Below are positions 1 through 9,719 of a stretch of 64,000 nt of DNA, in pieces. Within the stretch, counting starts at the first letter, position 1, and each line of letters opens with the position of its first letter. The notes under the pieces were generated by a model. That model searched no databases. It was not told the origin of the DNA and saw nothing but the letters and a program-made list of their open reading frames with translations. Source of the DNA: Rapana venosa (taxonomy: Eukaryota > Mollusca > Gastropoda > Neogastropoda > Muricidae). Location of the stretch: NCBI GenBank assembly GCA_028751875.1, contig CM054138.1, forward strand, positions 38,901,479-38,965,478. Reading direction: 5' to 3'. Both the position numbers and the translations under genes were made by a program.

Positions 1-417
1 TGTTGTTTGTTTGCTGTCTCAATCTAGTGCGTGTGTGTGTGTGTTGCGAGGATAGGCTAGCTGCACGCAGCGGGCTTGTCTTACATTATGTAAGGTTTGC
101 CATCCTTCCAACTCTTAGTTTCTGATTCTGTGTGTGTGTGATTCTTGTGTGTGTGTGTGTGTGTGTTTGTGTGTGTGTGTGCATACATGCTTGAGCACGT
201 GTGTGTATGTGTGGTTTAAATGAGTAGATTGATAGTAGTGAGTAATTGAGATTTTATGTATTTTTGGCATGGATTTTCTTTTTCTCTGATGTTTGACAAT
301 ATTTGTATTCTAGTAGGCCTTATGGCTTTGATGTATTATATATATGTGTTCACAAGGACATATTGTAAGACTAGGCTTGGGTTAAAATCTTCATCCTTGT
401 ATATCAAAGAACGTTAA

Positions 418-484
<67 letters not shown>

Positions 485-690
485 GCGTGCATACTCATTG
501 TTAAAACTGAGTTGTGTGTCAACTAGCGTTACGTCAGTTTTGTCTGTGACCCTTTCCTGTAGGCCTAGCCCAGATCTGTGGCTTTAGACTTAGGCCTACT
601 GCGCGAGAGTACACTAGGCTTGAGATGCATGAGGAGGATGGTGAAGAAATAGGAGGGGTGTGGTGGTGCACTTATTTTAGCACTGGGCCT
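1..690. other. Intergenic/intronic DNA with GT and CA microsatellites
   Basis: No coding signal is seen here. The stretch holds (GT)n at about 131-180 and a long (CA)n run at about 423-482. It probably lies in an intron or 3' region of the MLK gene, whose remaining C-terminal exons must be to the left of the window. Confidence 0.6.
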
Positions 691-1000
691 AGACCTTTCA
701 CTTGAGCGCTGCTGGATAGGCGCGCTGTGACCATGAAGGTAGCCGCATTCCGACTTCGGGGATGTATGCTGGGTATCCCTAACCCACCAAATGGTGGCAT
801 GAATTACAGGATCTGTATTGTGCATATTTGATCTTCTGCATATGTAAATTTTCACAAAGGAAATAAGGGCACTGGCAGGTCTGCACTTGAAGATGTCCTC
901 GGAGATCGTAAAATGCCACCAAGATTCAAACCCATGACTTCACGAACCCATGGGATTGAAGTCAAATGGTCTTAACCACCTGGCTATAGTGTCTGTCAAA
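690..1000 (-). mobile_element. SINE-B copy (tRNA-derived SINE, minus strand)
   Basis: Read on the minus strand this begins with a tRNA-like head: an A-box-like segment around 'AGGTGGTTAAGACCA' and a B-box-like 'GGGTTTGAATC'. It then runs through a conserved body ('AGACCTGCCAGTGCC', 'AATTCATGCCACCATTTGG'). The same body recurs at 12125-12495 (plus strand) and at 45597-46565 (minus strand, split). The recurrence in this window is direct evidence of a dispersed repeat; tRNA origin is inferred from the two promoter boxes. Confidence 0.75.
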
Positions 1001-1426
1001 CTGGGAGTTAAGAACAGAATCATAAGCAGGGTTGTTATACTCTAAGTACAGTTTCACATAGTAATTTAGAGTCAATTTAAGACAGCAGTATTTCAGAGAG
1101 GTTCTTCCACTTCCACGTAGAGACTGTAAACTGGTTTAGTTCAAAATACTCCCCAACAGATTCTAAGCACCTGATGGTGAGTGGGGTCCAGAGATGTCAG
1201 GTATGAAGGCAGGCAGACAGACAGAGACTGAGATAGAGAAATAAAGAGAAAGAACAGGAAAAAGAATATACTTTAAAAGATACAGAGAGAGACAAACCCA
1301 TTTTGCTTTATATAAAATGCAAACTAAAAAAAACCTGTCCCCCCCACCCCCTCCATCTATAGCCATCAATTATCAATACCTAATGAACCTTGACACCAGC
1401 TCAAGGAACCCCTGAAGTAAACTTAC

Positions 1427-1567
1427 ATGCAATAGCCCTGAAGCGAGGTGGTGCCATGGGATGAACGGGGGAAGCAGGAGGGCTGTCAGGACTGGAGGGG
1501 TGATATCGCTTGTCAATATCATAGGTTGGTAGGTCTTCCTTCTGAACGGTGATGTTGTGTCGAAAGT
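1427..1567 (-). CDS. MLK: MLK (MAP3K) exon: end of CRIB-like motif and start of Ser/Pro-rich tail
   Basis: This is the last visible exon of the mixed-lineage kinase. It is 141 nt with acceptor ttgtag (plus-strand CT at 1568-1569) and a strong donor GTAAGT (1421-1426). It enters with two bases that complete an Asp codon from the 2417-2657 exon and leaves in phase 1. The joined junction reads ISEPS-DFRHNITVQ, which fits the CRIB-like Cdc42/Rac-binding motif (I-S-x-P-x-x-F-x-H) known in MLKs. It is followed by a Ser/Pro-rich stretch (SSPDSPPASP) and RFRAIA, matching the start of the C-terminal regulatory tail in vertebrate MLKs. The rest of the tail lies beyond the left edge. Confidence 0.9.
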
Positions 1568-1802
1568 CTACAACATGTAGGTAACACAGTGCACACAAAT
1601 ATCCAAGAACCTTTCTTTAAGACAGAATTTCAATGTTCATCTGTGAAGTCATTCTTGGCAAGAAAGAACAGGCACAGAGATTCTAAAATCTCTTTCCAAA
1701 GAGTATCTAATAGCCTTTTAAGTCCTAAGCAATGCCATTATCGTATGCACACACACACACACACACTCTCTCTCTCTCTCACACACACACGCACGCACGC
1801 AC

Positions 1803-1833
<31 letters not shown>

Positions 1834-1900
1834 AGATACATTCCACAGTGGTTGTTTTCGTATATACCAATAAAAGCAAACAAATCCTGCCAACCACAGA
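1567..1900. repeat. Intron segment with CA/CT compound microsatellite
   Basis: MLK intron. It contains a (CA)n-(CT)n-(CA)n compound microsatellite at about 1747-1833. Small open frames crossing it are low-complexity artefacts. Confidence 0.8.
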
Positions 1901-2145
1901 GGCCACATCAGGGCTGTCACCTTGTCAATTTTTAAAATCTCAGATTAACACTATCCCTACATTAAGGAAGAGAACCCTCTTTCCCATGGCACATGCACTG
2001 TGCACATTGGTATGCTACTGTAACCAAGTAGTGGGTAATACGGAGAGAAGGGTTTGTAGATGGTTGGTTACCCTGTAGCCGGTTACCCATAGAGAAAATG
2101 TGAAAACTGAGCAACTTTACATATATACAGATTAAAAAAAAAAAC
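1895..2145 (-). repeat. Dispersed repeat D, minus-strand copy
   Basis: The segment containing 'AACACTATCCCTACATTAAG' and the GGTTACCC-type motifs is found inverted at 63380-63560 in the same order: the 'TAGTGTTAA' end, then 'GGGTTACGGTAGCATAC', then 'GGTTAACC'-like ends. Part of the leading piece (AGGCCAnATnrGGcCTGTCAC...ATCTCAGATTAA) also appears at 4100-4150. It is probably a SINE or MITE; the class is unassigned. Confidence 0.6.
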
Positions 2146-2416
2146 AAGGTTTAAAACCAACTCTAATGAGAATACAAACTAAATCAAATGAGTATGTTAA
2201 TTGCAGGCAAATTCAAATGGGTACACACAGAGCTATCAAGTAAATTCCAAATTAAAAACAAAACAAACAGAACATCCCCCCTAAAAAAACCCACCCAAAA
2301 CAACAACAATAAACAAACAAAACACACACAGTAATAAACAGCATACAGTCAAATAAAGGCAAAAAATGATATGAAACAAGCATGTAGAATGCATATAAAA
2401 AACATCATCTCCTTAC

Positions 2417-2657
2417 CAGAAGGTTCACTAATAGCCTTGCCCCCAGACTTGATATGTTTCAAGCGGATCTTGCTCTTCTTGCGCTTCTTGGGTGTGGGCT
2501 TGTGCATCACCTGCTGCAATATCAGTATGTTCAACTCCCGTTCCAGCAGGTCTATCTCACGAGAGGCCAGCTCCTGTTCCCGCTTCTTCAAAAGCTCTTC
2601 CTGAATTTTCTGTTGCAAGGCTGCCTTTGTCAGCTCCTCTTCTCGACACCTCAGCTC
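2417..2657 (-). CDS. MLK: MLK (MAP3K) exon: leucine-zipper dimerisation region and basic linker
   Basis: This 241-nt exon has acceptor ttgcag|GAG and donor TCTG|GTAAGG (2411-2416). It enters in phase 0 from the 8905-9080 exon and leaves in phase 1. It encodes the coiled-coil/leucine-zipper region of MLKs: ELRCREEEL-TKAALQQK, then QEELLKKREQEL, then SREIDLLERELNILI. Leu/Ile heptads are visible across about 50 residues. A very basic segment follows (PKKRKKSKIRLKHIKSGGK), then the start of the CRIB-like motif (AISEPS). In this family the zipper mediates homodimerisation needed for autophosphorylation and JNK-pathway activation. Confidence 0.95.
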
Positions 2658-2679
2658 CTGCAATATTTCATATTTTCCA

Positions 2680-3875
2680 ATTGATATTTTTGTGTTCCTT
2701 GGCTAGAGCCAGGTTCATCACTGGTGATATTTTTGTGTATGGAAATGTATCTGCCCACCGTTGAGGTAGCCACTTTCTGACTCTGGGGATGATGTCTAAA
2801 CACACCAGTGTGCATGCATTCTTACCGGCATGAGTGGCCTACAACAGTAGTGTGCATGCATTCTTACCGGCATGAGTGGCCTACAACAGTAGTGTGCATG
2901 CATTCTTACCGGCATGAGTGGCCTACAACAGTAGTGTGCATGCATTCTTACCGGCATGAGTGGACTACAACATCAGTGTGCATGCATTCTTACCGGCATG
3001 AGTGGCCTACAACATCAGTGTGCATGCATTCTTACCGGCATGAGTGGACTACAACATCAGTGTGCATGCATTCTTACCGGCATGAGTGGCCTACAACATC
3101 AGTGTGCATGCATTCTTACCGGCATGAGTGGCCTACAACATCAGTGTGCATGCATTCTTACCGGCATGAGTGGACTACAACATCAGTGTGCATGCATTCT
3201 TACCGGCATGAGTGGCCTACAACATCAGTGTGCATGCATTCTTACCGGCATGAGTGGCCTACAACATCAGTGTGCATGCATTCTTACCGGCATGAGTGGC
3301 CTACAACATCAGTGTGCATGCATTCTTACCGGCATGAGTGGACTACAACATCAGTGTGCATGCATTCTTACCGGCATGAGTGGACTACAACATCAGTGTG
3401 CATGCATTCTTACCGGCATGAGTGGCCTACAACATCAGTGTGCATGCATTCTTACCAGCATGAGTGGACTACAACATCAGTGTGCATGCATTCTTACCGG
3501 CATGAGTGGCCTACAACATCAGTGTGCATGCATTCTTACCGGCATGAGTGGCCTACAACATCAGTGTGCATGCATTCTTACCGGCATGAGTGGCCTAAAA
3601 TATCAAAGTACATACATCCTTACCAGCATGAGTGACCAAAGGCACAATATGTTTTAACATTTGTGCAAGATGTTCTTTGTGAGTTTGCACACCGGGTTTA
3701 TAGTCTCATCCTAAAGACTTTCCAGGGAGTGAGTCAGTACTGATGTTATAAACTCAAGGGAAAAAATCCCCTTGAACAGGCATCTTGGTGGTAGCTTGAA
3801 CCCCAGCTATATTCCAGGCCTTCAAACTGCGAGCTCAACACTCTAACCACTAAGCTATCCCACAAACAAATCTGA
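2680..3875 (-). mobile_element. SINE-A copy expanded by an internal 42-bp tandem array
   Basis: Read on the minus strand, the head is at 3875 (GCTTAGTGGTTAGAGTG as A-box-like; GGGGTTCAAGC as B-box-like). The body follows (CTTTAGGATGAGACTATAAA, then AACATCTTGCACAAA) down to about 3640. The tail is at about 2680-2808 (TCAGAAAGTGGCTACC, then AGTGATGAACCTGGCTC). The same order without the array is seen at 14260-14715. Between body and tail lies the 42-bp array, so the SINE has been stretched from about 0.43 kb to about 1.2 kb. Confidence 0.75.
2808..3640 (+). repeat. 42-bp minisatellite, about 20 copies
   Basis: Unit: TGTGCATGCATTCTTACCGG followed by CATGAGTGGCCTACAACATC and AG (42 bp). Units are nearly identical. 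The main variants are GTGGCC/GTGGAC and ACAGTAG/ACATCAG. The first three or four units carry ACAGTAG, while the rest carry ACATCAG, which suggests expansion from one end. The last unit (about 3596-3640) is diverged and merges into the SINE body. Because 42 is a multiple of three, an open frame of 275 codons runs through it, but this is a by-product of the repeat. Confidence 0.97.
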
Positions 3876-3884
3876 TAATGACAG

Positions 3885-4085
3885 TTCTTCAAAGGCTGAG
3901 GGCAGAAGGAAAAGAGGAAGACCATCAACATACATTGCCAACATCACTGAGATTGGTGGTCTGGGATTGGTGGTCAATGTGAGATTGTAGAACTCAGCAG
4001 AGACACAGAGAGATGGTGAGCCCTAGTGTCATTGCATGGAGCTCGTACTGATGATAGCAGCAATGGAGACAGTTGAGTTGTTGAA
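3885..4085 (+). pseudogene. Remnant of a LINE reverse-transcriptase C-terminus
   Basis: Translated in shifting frames the segment gives GRRKRGRPSTYIANITE and, further on, LSRDTERW and LVSLHGART. This matches the 'G-R-x-R-G-R-P...W' and 'DRxxWR' blocks that end the ORF of many non-LTR retrotransposons. The frame is broken. It lies just upstream of the 4.2 kb LINE but is from a different lineage. Confidence 0.55.
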
Positions 4086-4176
4086 ATGAGTTAATCACAG
4101 AGGCCAGATTGGGCCTGTCACTTTGTAAAACATCTCAGATTAAAACAGTGCAACTATATACAGATTAAAACAGGGT

Positions 4177-4430
4177 TCCCATGTGGGGATGCCAGGAGTC
4201 TATCTGTATAAATAGCATCCCCCCATTCTAGAAATTATGTGCTAGAAATTCCCTCTTTTCTATCCCTGTCTTTGTTTCTGCCTTGTTCTTTTTCTTCCTG
4301 TCACCTCCTTTTTGTCTATTTTCTGTCTCTTTGGTCAGTTCTCCAGCCTTTTTTCCAGAAAAAACTTAAAAGAGAACAATTCTCTCCCACACCAAAGTTG
4401 GATGTGCTGGACCTGACTTGTCAGGTGCTT
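4177..4430 (+). repeat. Leader repeat shared with stand-alone copies
   Basis: The segment starting near TGGGGATGCCAGGAG and containing TCTGCCTTGTTCTTTTTCTT, and ending near CTGACTTGTCAGGTGCTTAA, recurs without a following LINE ORF at 61678-61925 (minus strand) and in degraded form at 36850-37105 (plus strand). It may be the LINE 5' UTR/internal promoter left by abortive insertions, or an older repeat captured by the LINE. Confidence 0.75.
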
Positions 4431-7400
4431 AATGGCAGTGCAATGACACACACCACTGTAGATCTGAGAACACTATTATGTGAAATCGGCCGCAAACAAA
4501 ACGGACTTGATGAAGCTACAAAGCAACATATTTCAAACCTAGGTATTCATCGCAGAAAAACCAGAAGAGGAACACGCGCAGGCAGACCTCATCGCCTGCA
4601 GTGTGCCCGGCCTCCACGTGTCTCCCCCCTCACCTCTGACGTCACTTCCGTAACCACTGACCACGCTGCCTCATCTCCCCGTGACATGCTTCCCCCTGTT
4701 ATTGATTTATCTTCTATGTGTGAAAAGACTTTTCTTGATTGTAATGTGCTTCATGCTGTGTACAAAGTTTCAGATCCCCTGCCTGACTCAGTTCCTTTAC
4801 CACCCTCCACACCTGACTCATCATGTAAACTCTTGTCTGTTCTCCCACTGTCTACTTATCTGCCATCGCCTTCATCTTCTTCCTCAGATCCTTGTCATAA
4901 CTCACCACTTTCTCCTTCAACCTCTCCGTCTCCTTCAAATATTCTTCGCATCTGTCTGCACAATGTACAATCTGTTTGCCCAGATGGAAAGGCTGATTTC
5001 CTTTCCGATTTTATCTCTGAAAAAAACCTAGATTTAACTTTTCTCACAGAAACATGGTTAAAACAACAAGGCCATGAACCTATGATAAAACAGCTAACAC
5101 CACCTGGCTATAAGACTCTTTCCTTCCCCCGACTCTCCCATGGAGGTGGCATCGCTGTCGTTTACAAGGACACGCTGCATCCGGCTCTTTCTTTCTACCA
5201 CTCCCTCCCTTTCTCACCGGAATCTTTCGAAGTCTGTGAACTCAACCTCAATCTACCCGGCCATTCTGTCACTTTCTGCTGCCTTTACCGCCCACCTCCC
5301 AGCCGTAAAAACAATCTGACATCTTCCCTTTTTCATCAAGAATTCCAATCTCTCCTTGATCACTACAGCCTCTCTCCCAAGAAACTTATCATTCTTGGTG
5401 ACTTTAACTTCCACTTTGACAACCAGTCTTCTCCTGACGTCAAGCGTCTTTCTCTTTATTTGTCTAACCACTCTCTGTCCCAGCTGGTAAATGAAGCTAC
5501 ACACAGATCGGGTCATATTTTAGATTGGCTCATCACTGATGTTTCACTAGATCTCATCAGGTCTGTATCCGTCACTAATGAACTGCTTTCTGACCATTCT
5601 GCCATTCTTTTCTTTCTCAACATTGCAAGGCCTATTAAAAAGAAAAAGTGCATCACCCGTCGCAATCTCAAGGCCATAGATATCCAAACTTTCTCTACCC
5701 AAGCTACTGAACGCCTATCACTAATCCCTGACCACACTGACCCGTCTAAACACTACAACACTGTTCTTGGCCAACTGCTCGATGAGCACGCGCCTCCCAC
5801 CGACCTCATTCTTCCTGATAGGCCCCGCGCCCCATGGCACACCCATGATATCCTGGTCGCAAAACGCAAACGCCGACAACTCGAGCGACAATGGCGTAAA
5901 ACAAAAACTGAAATAAATAAACAACTCCTTCGAAAACAAATCAACAAAGTCAAAACCGTAATCCATTCAGCAAAGACAAAGTATTACTCTGCTCAAGTTC
6001 TTGATGCTACGTCCATGAAATCTCTCTTTTCCCTCACCTCAACTCTTCTGGGATCCGCAAAGGCAAGCCCTCTACCCACTGTTCACAGCCCTTCCGAACT
6101 TCCTGCTATATTTTCTTCATTCTTCTCTGACAAAGTCCGCAACATTCGCTCCAGACTGGATCAGACTTCTTTCCAACCCGCACCTCCTGATCCCCAATTC
6201 ACTGGCATTCCTCTCATTTTCTTTCATCCAACAAGTGAGAATGAAATCAAGACAATTCTGAAAGAAATGACAATAAAATCATGTGATCTCGATCCTATAC
6301 CTGCTTCTCTTCTCACTCAGTGCATTCCACAGCTCATACCCACTATCACGAAAATAGTAAACTCATCTCTTCTCTCAGGAATTTTTCCATCAGCTCTCAA
6401 AACTGCTATAGTTACACCTCTACTCAAAAAGCACGACCTCGACCCTAACATTCTGAAGAATTACAGGCCTGTTTCTAACCTACCTTTTATCTCTAAAGTC
6501 CTTGAAAAAGTTGTTCTGAAACAACTCAATAGCCATCTTCATTCCAACAATCTCCTTCCCCCTTTTCAGTCTGCCTATCGTGCCAACCACAGCACCGAGA
6601 CCACCCTAGTCCACACTTTCAACACGCTTTTGCACGCTTCTGACTCAGGAAAAATATCCCTTCTCACTCTCCTCGACTTGTCTGCAGCCTTTGACACTAT
6701 AGACCACTCAATTCTTCTCTACCGTCTCCAGAACACGTTTGGTATTAAAGACACAGCCCTCACCTGGTTCAGTTCATACCTTACAGACCGATTCCACACA
6801 GTTACAGTAAATAAGATTCAATCAGCACCTGCCAAACTGGAATGTGGAGTCCCACAGGGGTCAGTTCTCGGCCCTGTTCTTTTCACTCTCTACACTGCCC
6901 CACTTTCACATATAATAAACCGTCATCAAATCAGCCATCATTTTTATGCAGACGACTCTCAGATTCTTAGCAGTGAAACTCCCGAAAACCTGCCTTCCCT
7001 CTTGACAAATATGTCCTGCTGCCTTCAAGATATCCAAAACTGGATGATAGAGAACAAGTTACAACTAAATGCAGATAAAACCGAAGCCATGCTTATAGGG
7101 ACCAAACACAAACTCTCTTCCATAACAACAGCTTCAATAGAATTCGGCAATACGTCTGTCCCTCTATCCACTGTAGTGAAATATCAAGGGGTAGTTATGA
7201 TAACACGCTCTCCATGCAAAAGTTAATCACCCAAACCTGCCAGTCGTGCTACTATCAATTACGACGCATTAGTGCAGTTCGAAAGTATCTGTCCACTGAT
7301 GCAACATCCAAACTAGTCACATCTCTCATTCTCTCACGTCTGGACTATTGCAATTCCCTTCTGGCTGGTCTGCCAGCATCATCTATCCACCCTCTTCAAC

Positions 7401-7690
7401 GTATACAAAACTCTGCAGCTCGACTAGTCCTCAGAAAGAAAAAATCTGAGCACATAACTCCTCTCTTACGATCTCTCCACTGGTTGCCTGTGCCACAGAG
7501 GATAAACTATAAGATCTGTACCCTCTGTTACAAAAGTCTCCACAAAACGGCACCTTCCTACCTCTGTGAATGTCTTCATTTGTACACTCCTTCTCGTTCC
7601 CTCCGCTCTGCTGCAGATACCTTGTGCTTAAGAATACCTAGATTCAACCAGTCCACTGTTGGCCGTCGCTTTTCTCTGTTTCTGGTCCAG
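4239..7690 (+). pseudogene. LINE polyprotein: endonuclease and reverse transcriptase, one frameshift
   Basis: The main frame 4239-7226 (about 995 codons) begins with a low-complexity Ser/Pro-rich N-terminus. The APE-type endonuclease (about residues 230-480) has LHNVQSV, LTETWL, GGGIAVVYKD, LGDFNFHF, ILDWLITD and SDHSAILF. The RT (about 700-960) has NYRPVSNLPFISKVLEK, FQSAYR.NHSTET, LLDLSAAFDTIDH, GVPQGSVLGPVLFTLY and the catalytic FYADD at about 6942-6956, then LQLNADKTEAMLIG. Near 7195 a small deletion shifts the frame. The C-terminal domain continues in another frame at 7214-7693 ([38 protein letters not shown]). It encodes self-mobilisation by target-primed reverse transcription. The element is probably inactive, but it is the least damaged of its family here. 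Confidence 0.9.
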
Positions 7691-8058
7691 TGATCTGGAA
7701 CGACCTCCCTCTCTCCCTTCGTCAAAAACCTACTTATGATGCTTTTAAATCCAGCCTAAAGACGCATTTATTTCAAACCTAAGATTCTCTCCCAACTCCC
7801 CCCCCCCCCATTAGCCTGCCCGAGTGTACAACTTGTGTGTGTGTGTGTGTGTGGGCACGCGCGCGCGTGTGTGTTTACATTTGTATTTGTAAAAAACTGT
7901 TAATTGTGCGCGTGTGTGTGTTTACATTTGAATTTGTAAAATCTATTAATCGTAACTGGCTGCATGTGAAAGAATAGGATGAATGAGAGCGCTTTGATTT
8001 GTTTTTTTGCAAGATTTAGCGCTGTATAAATTCCATGTATTATTATTATTATTATTAT

Positions 8059-8905
8059 TTTCACTCATATGATAGACAATGATAGTTACTATCTAAGCCT
8101 TTGATGACAAAGAAGAAATGGGGTTTAAAACCAACTCTACTGTTGTTCCTCGTCTGAATGTCCTGGCCAACCATAGGCGTCAACCAAGGACAGTCACAAA
8201 TTATAGAAACACATAAATGACACATAAAATGACATGAAATCAATATCCTATTCCTCAAAACCAATCTTGCTCGAAGTAACTATGACATGTTGACTCAAAC
8301 CAGATAGAAAATGCCTGATTCTCTCAGGAACCTAAAGATGTTGTCCTGTGGAATATAACAAAAAGAAACATCTTGACCAAGTCAAGTGAAGTCAAGTCAA
8401 AAACACTTTAATCATCCCATGAAGGGCAATTACAATACTGACAGGCACTTGATGTAACATTTTCCTTTCATCACACATTTTTCAGGCCACATCTTCAAAA
8501 CAAAAAACAATATGTGGTAGTATCAATAAAAGTGTCTACTTTCAGTTCATTTTTATATGACTCCTTATAAAAAGTGATGAATGATGTTTAGAAAATACTT
8601 CTCCAATACTATAAAGGAACACATGTTTTTTTGTTTGTTTTTTAAAGTAGTGTACATTTTTTCTCTTTGCAAAAGGAAAGCACCACAACATTAACATTTT
8701 TGACACATAAATGCCCATTCTCAGCTAGCCATTTTCTCATATTAATGTAAGTGACTGATGAGGGTAAGGACAGGGTCAGGGGGCATAGAGTTGGGAAATG
8801 GAATGCAGCAAAATAAGGAGCAGCAACAGAATAAAAACACATTACTTAGAGCCTGTTTCACTATATGTTACAAAGAACCTAACCAGAAGTTAAAACAAAC
8901 AGACC
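8059..8905. other. MLK intron with a dispersed repeat fragment
   Basis: No coding signal. At about 8370-8470 lies a repeat piece (ACTTTAATCATCCCATGAAG then GGCAATTACAATACTGACAG) that is also present at 47625-47700. The rest is AT-rich and unassigned. Confidence 0.6.
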
Positions 8906-9080
8906 TTCTCCCGACTCCTTAGTTCATCAAACATCTGCTCTATCTCCAACCGCCAGTCCTCTTGCATGGTGTGGAAAGAGTCCTGAGGGGTGGTCACGAA
9001 AGGGGAGGTAGCAATCTCATCCAGCCGTTTCAGGATGTTCTGGAATGTGGGGCGCTCATGAGACTCTTGATCCCAACAAT
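8905..9080 (-). CDS. MLK: MLK (MAP3K) exon: end of kinase domain and start of zipper
   Basis: The exon is 176 nt, with acceptor tttgcag|AT and donor AAG|GTCTGT (8903-8904). It enters with two bases completing Asp and leaves in phase 0. It encodes DCWDQESHERPTFQNILKRL, which is kinase subdomain XI with the invariant Arg of 'W...R-P-T/S-F'. It continues with DSFHTMQEDWRLEIEQMFDE-LRSREK, the conserved linker into the leucine zipper in MLKs. The flanking exons join without a gap in frame. Confidence 0.95.
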
Positions 9081-9149
9081 CTGCAAACAAGTAGGCAGTT
9101 ACGTGTAACAAGCAATCATTCACTGACAGTGGTGGGCACGGACAGTCTA

Positions 9150-9245
9150 GAGATTGGAGCATTGTGCTAATGATCTGATGGCCCAGGATTAAGCCACCAC
9201 CAGGGCACCCATTTAGGGGGATTTTTTCCCCTGGAGTAACAATAC
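9150..9245 (+). repeat. SINE-A head fragment
   Basis: The piece contains ATTGTGCTAATGATCTGATG, GGCCCAGGATTAAGCC and GGGGGATTTTTTCCCCTGGA. This matches the head and first part of SINE-A seen complete at 49520-49880 and inverted at 23610-24000. Confidence 0.55.
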
Positions 9246-9348
9246 AATTATTTTATCAACAGGTTTCTGTATGGTGTGGTTGCTAAGACACCCATTCTTG
9301 TAAAGATAATCTATGCTCCTGGCTAAGTCTTGGAGGTATCATCCATGA

Positions 9349-9359
9349 CAGTAAGAGAG

Positions 9360-9415
<56 letters not shown>

Positions 9416-9540
9416 CGGATTCAGAATGTTTATTCATGTAAAGGCCATTGCCCCTAATGAAGGGGTAGAGTACACAGGTAATATTAATGAAATCACTCAA
9501 TATACACACACATTAACAAACTTAACTAAGTCACACTGAA

Positions 9541-9595
<55 letters not shown>

Positions 9596-9600
9596 ATTAT
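9349..9600 (+). repeat. Two (GA)n microsatellites
   Basis: (GA)n tracts at about 9349-9413 and 9540-9593 are separated by about 125 bp of unique sequence. Open frames across them are low-complexity artefacts. Confidence 0.95.
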
Positions 9601-9719
9601 TTGGGCATGCACTGAGATGAAGAAAAAGTCCACTTGGGTCATACCCTACAGTAGAGCAGGGCCTGTGATGATGGCAAGGTTGTCTTCAAAAGTGTGGCAC
9701 GATATTCTTCCTTTGAATC

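Larger units (their letters stand above)
4177..8059 (+). mobile_element. Near-complete CR1/L2-like non-LTR retrotransposon (copy 1)
   Basis: The element has a pyrimidine-rich leader (4177-4430), a long EN-RT reading frame (about 4239-7690, one frameshift) and a 3' UTR with (GT)n at 7839-7910. It ends in the tail GCAAGATTTAGCGCTGTATA...ATTCC followed by (ATT)n at 8040-8059. The same tail ends related copies at 57326 and 60808 and fragments at 40855, 45520 and 50877. There is no obvious target-site duplication. Clade assignment (CR1/L2 group) rests on RT motifs and a simple-repeat tail, and is inference. Confidence 0.85.

Noticed and set aside
2808..3640. Regular repeats resembling a CRISPR array
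   Set aside because: The units are directly adjacent with no unique spacers, in a eukaryotic intron.
2808..3657. Open frames of 233 and 275 codons with a perfect 14-residue repeat
   Set aside because: They result from a 42-bp tandem DNA repeat whose unit length is a multiple of three and happens to lack stops. The array lies inside a SINE in an MLK intron, on the strand opposite to the gene.
4239..7693. The long EN-RT frame as a host gene
   Set aside because: APE endonuclease, RT with FYADD, related broken copies in the same window and a simple-repeat tail identify it as a LINE.
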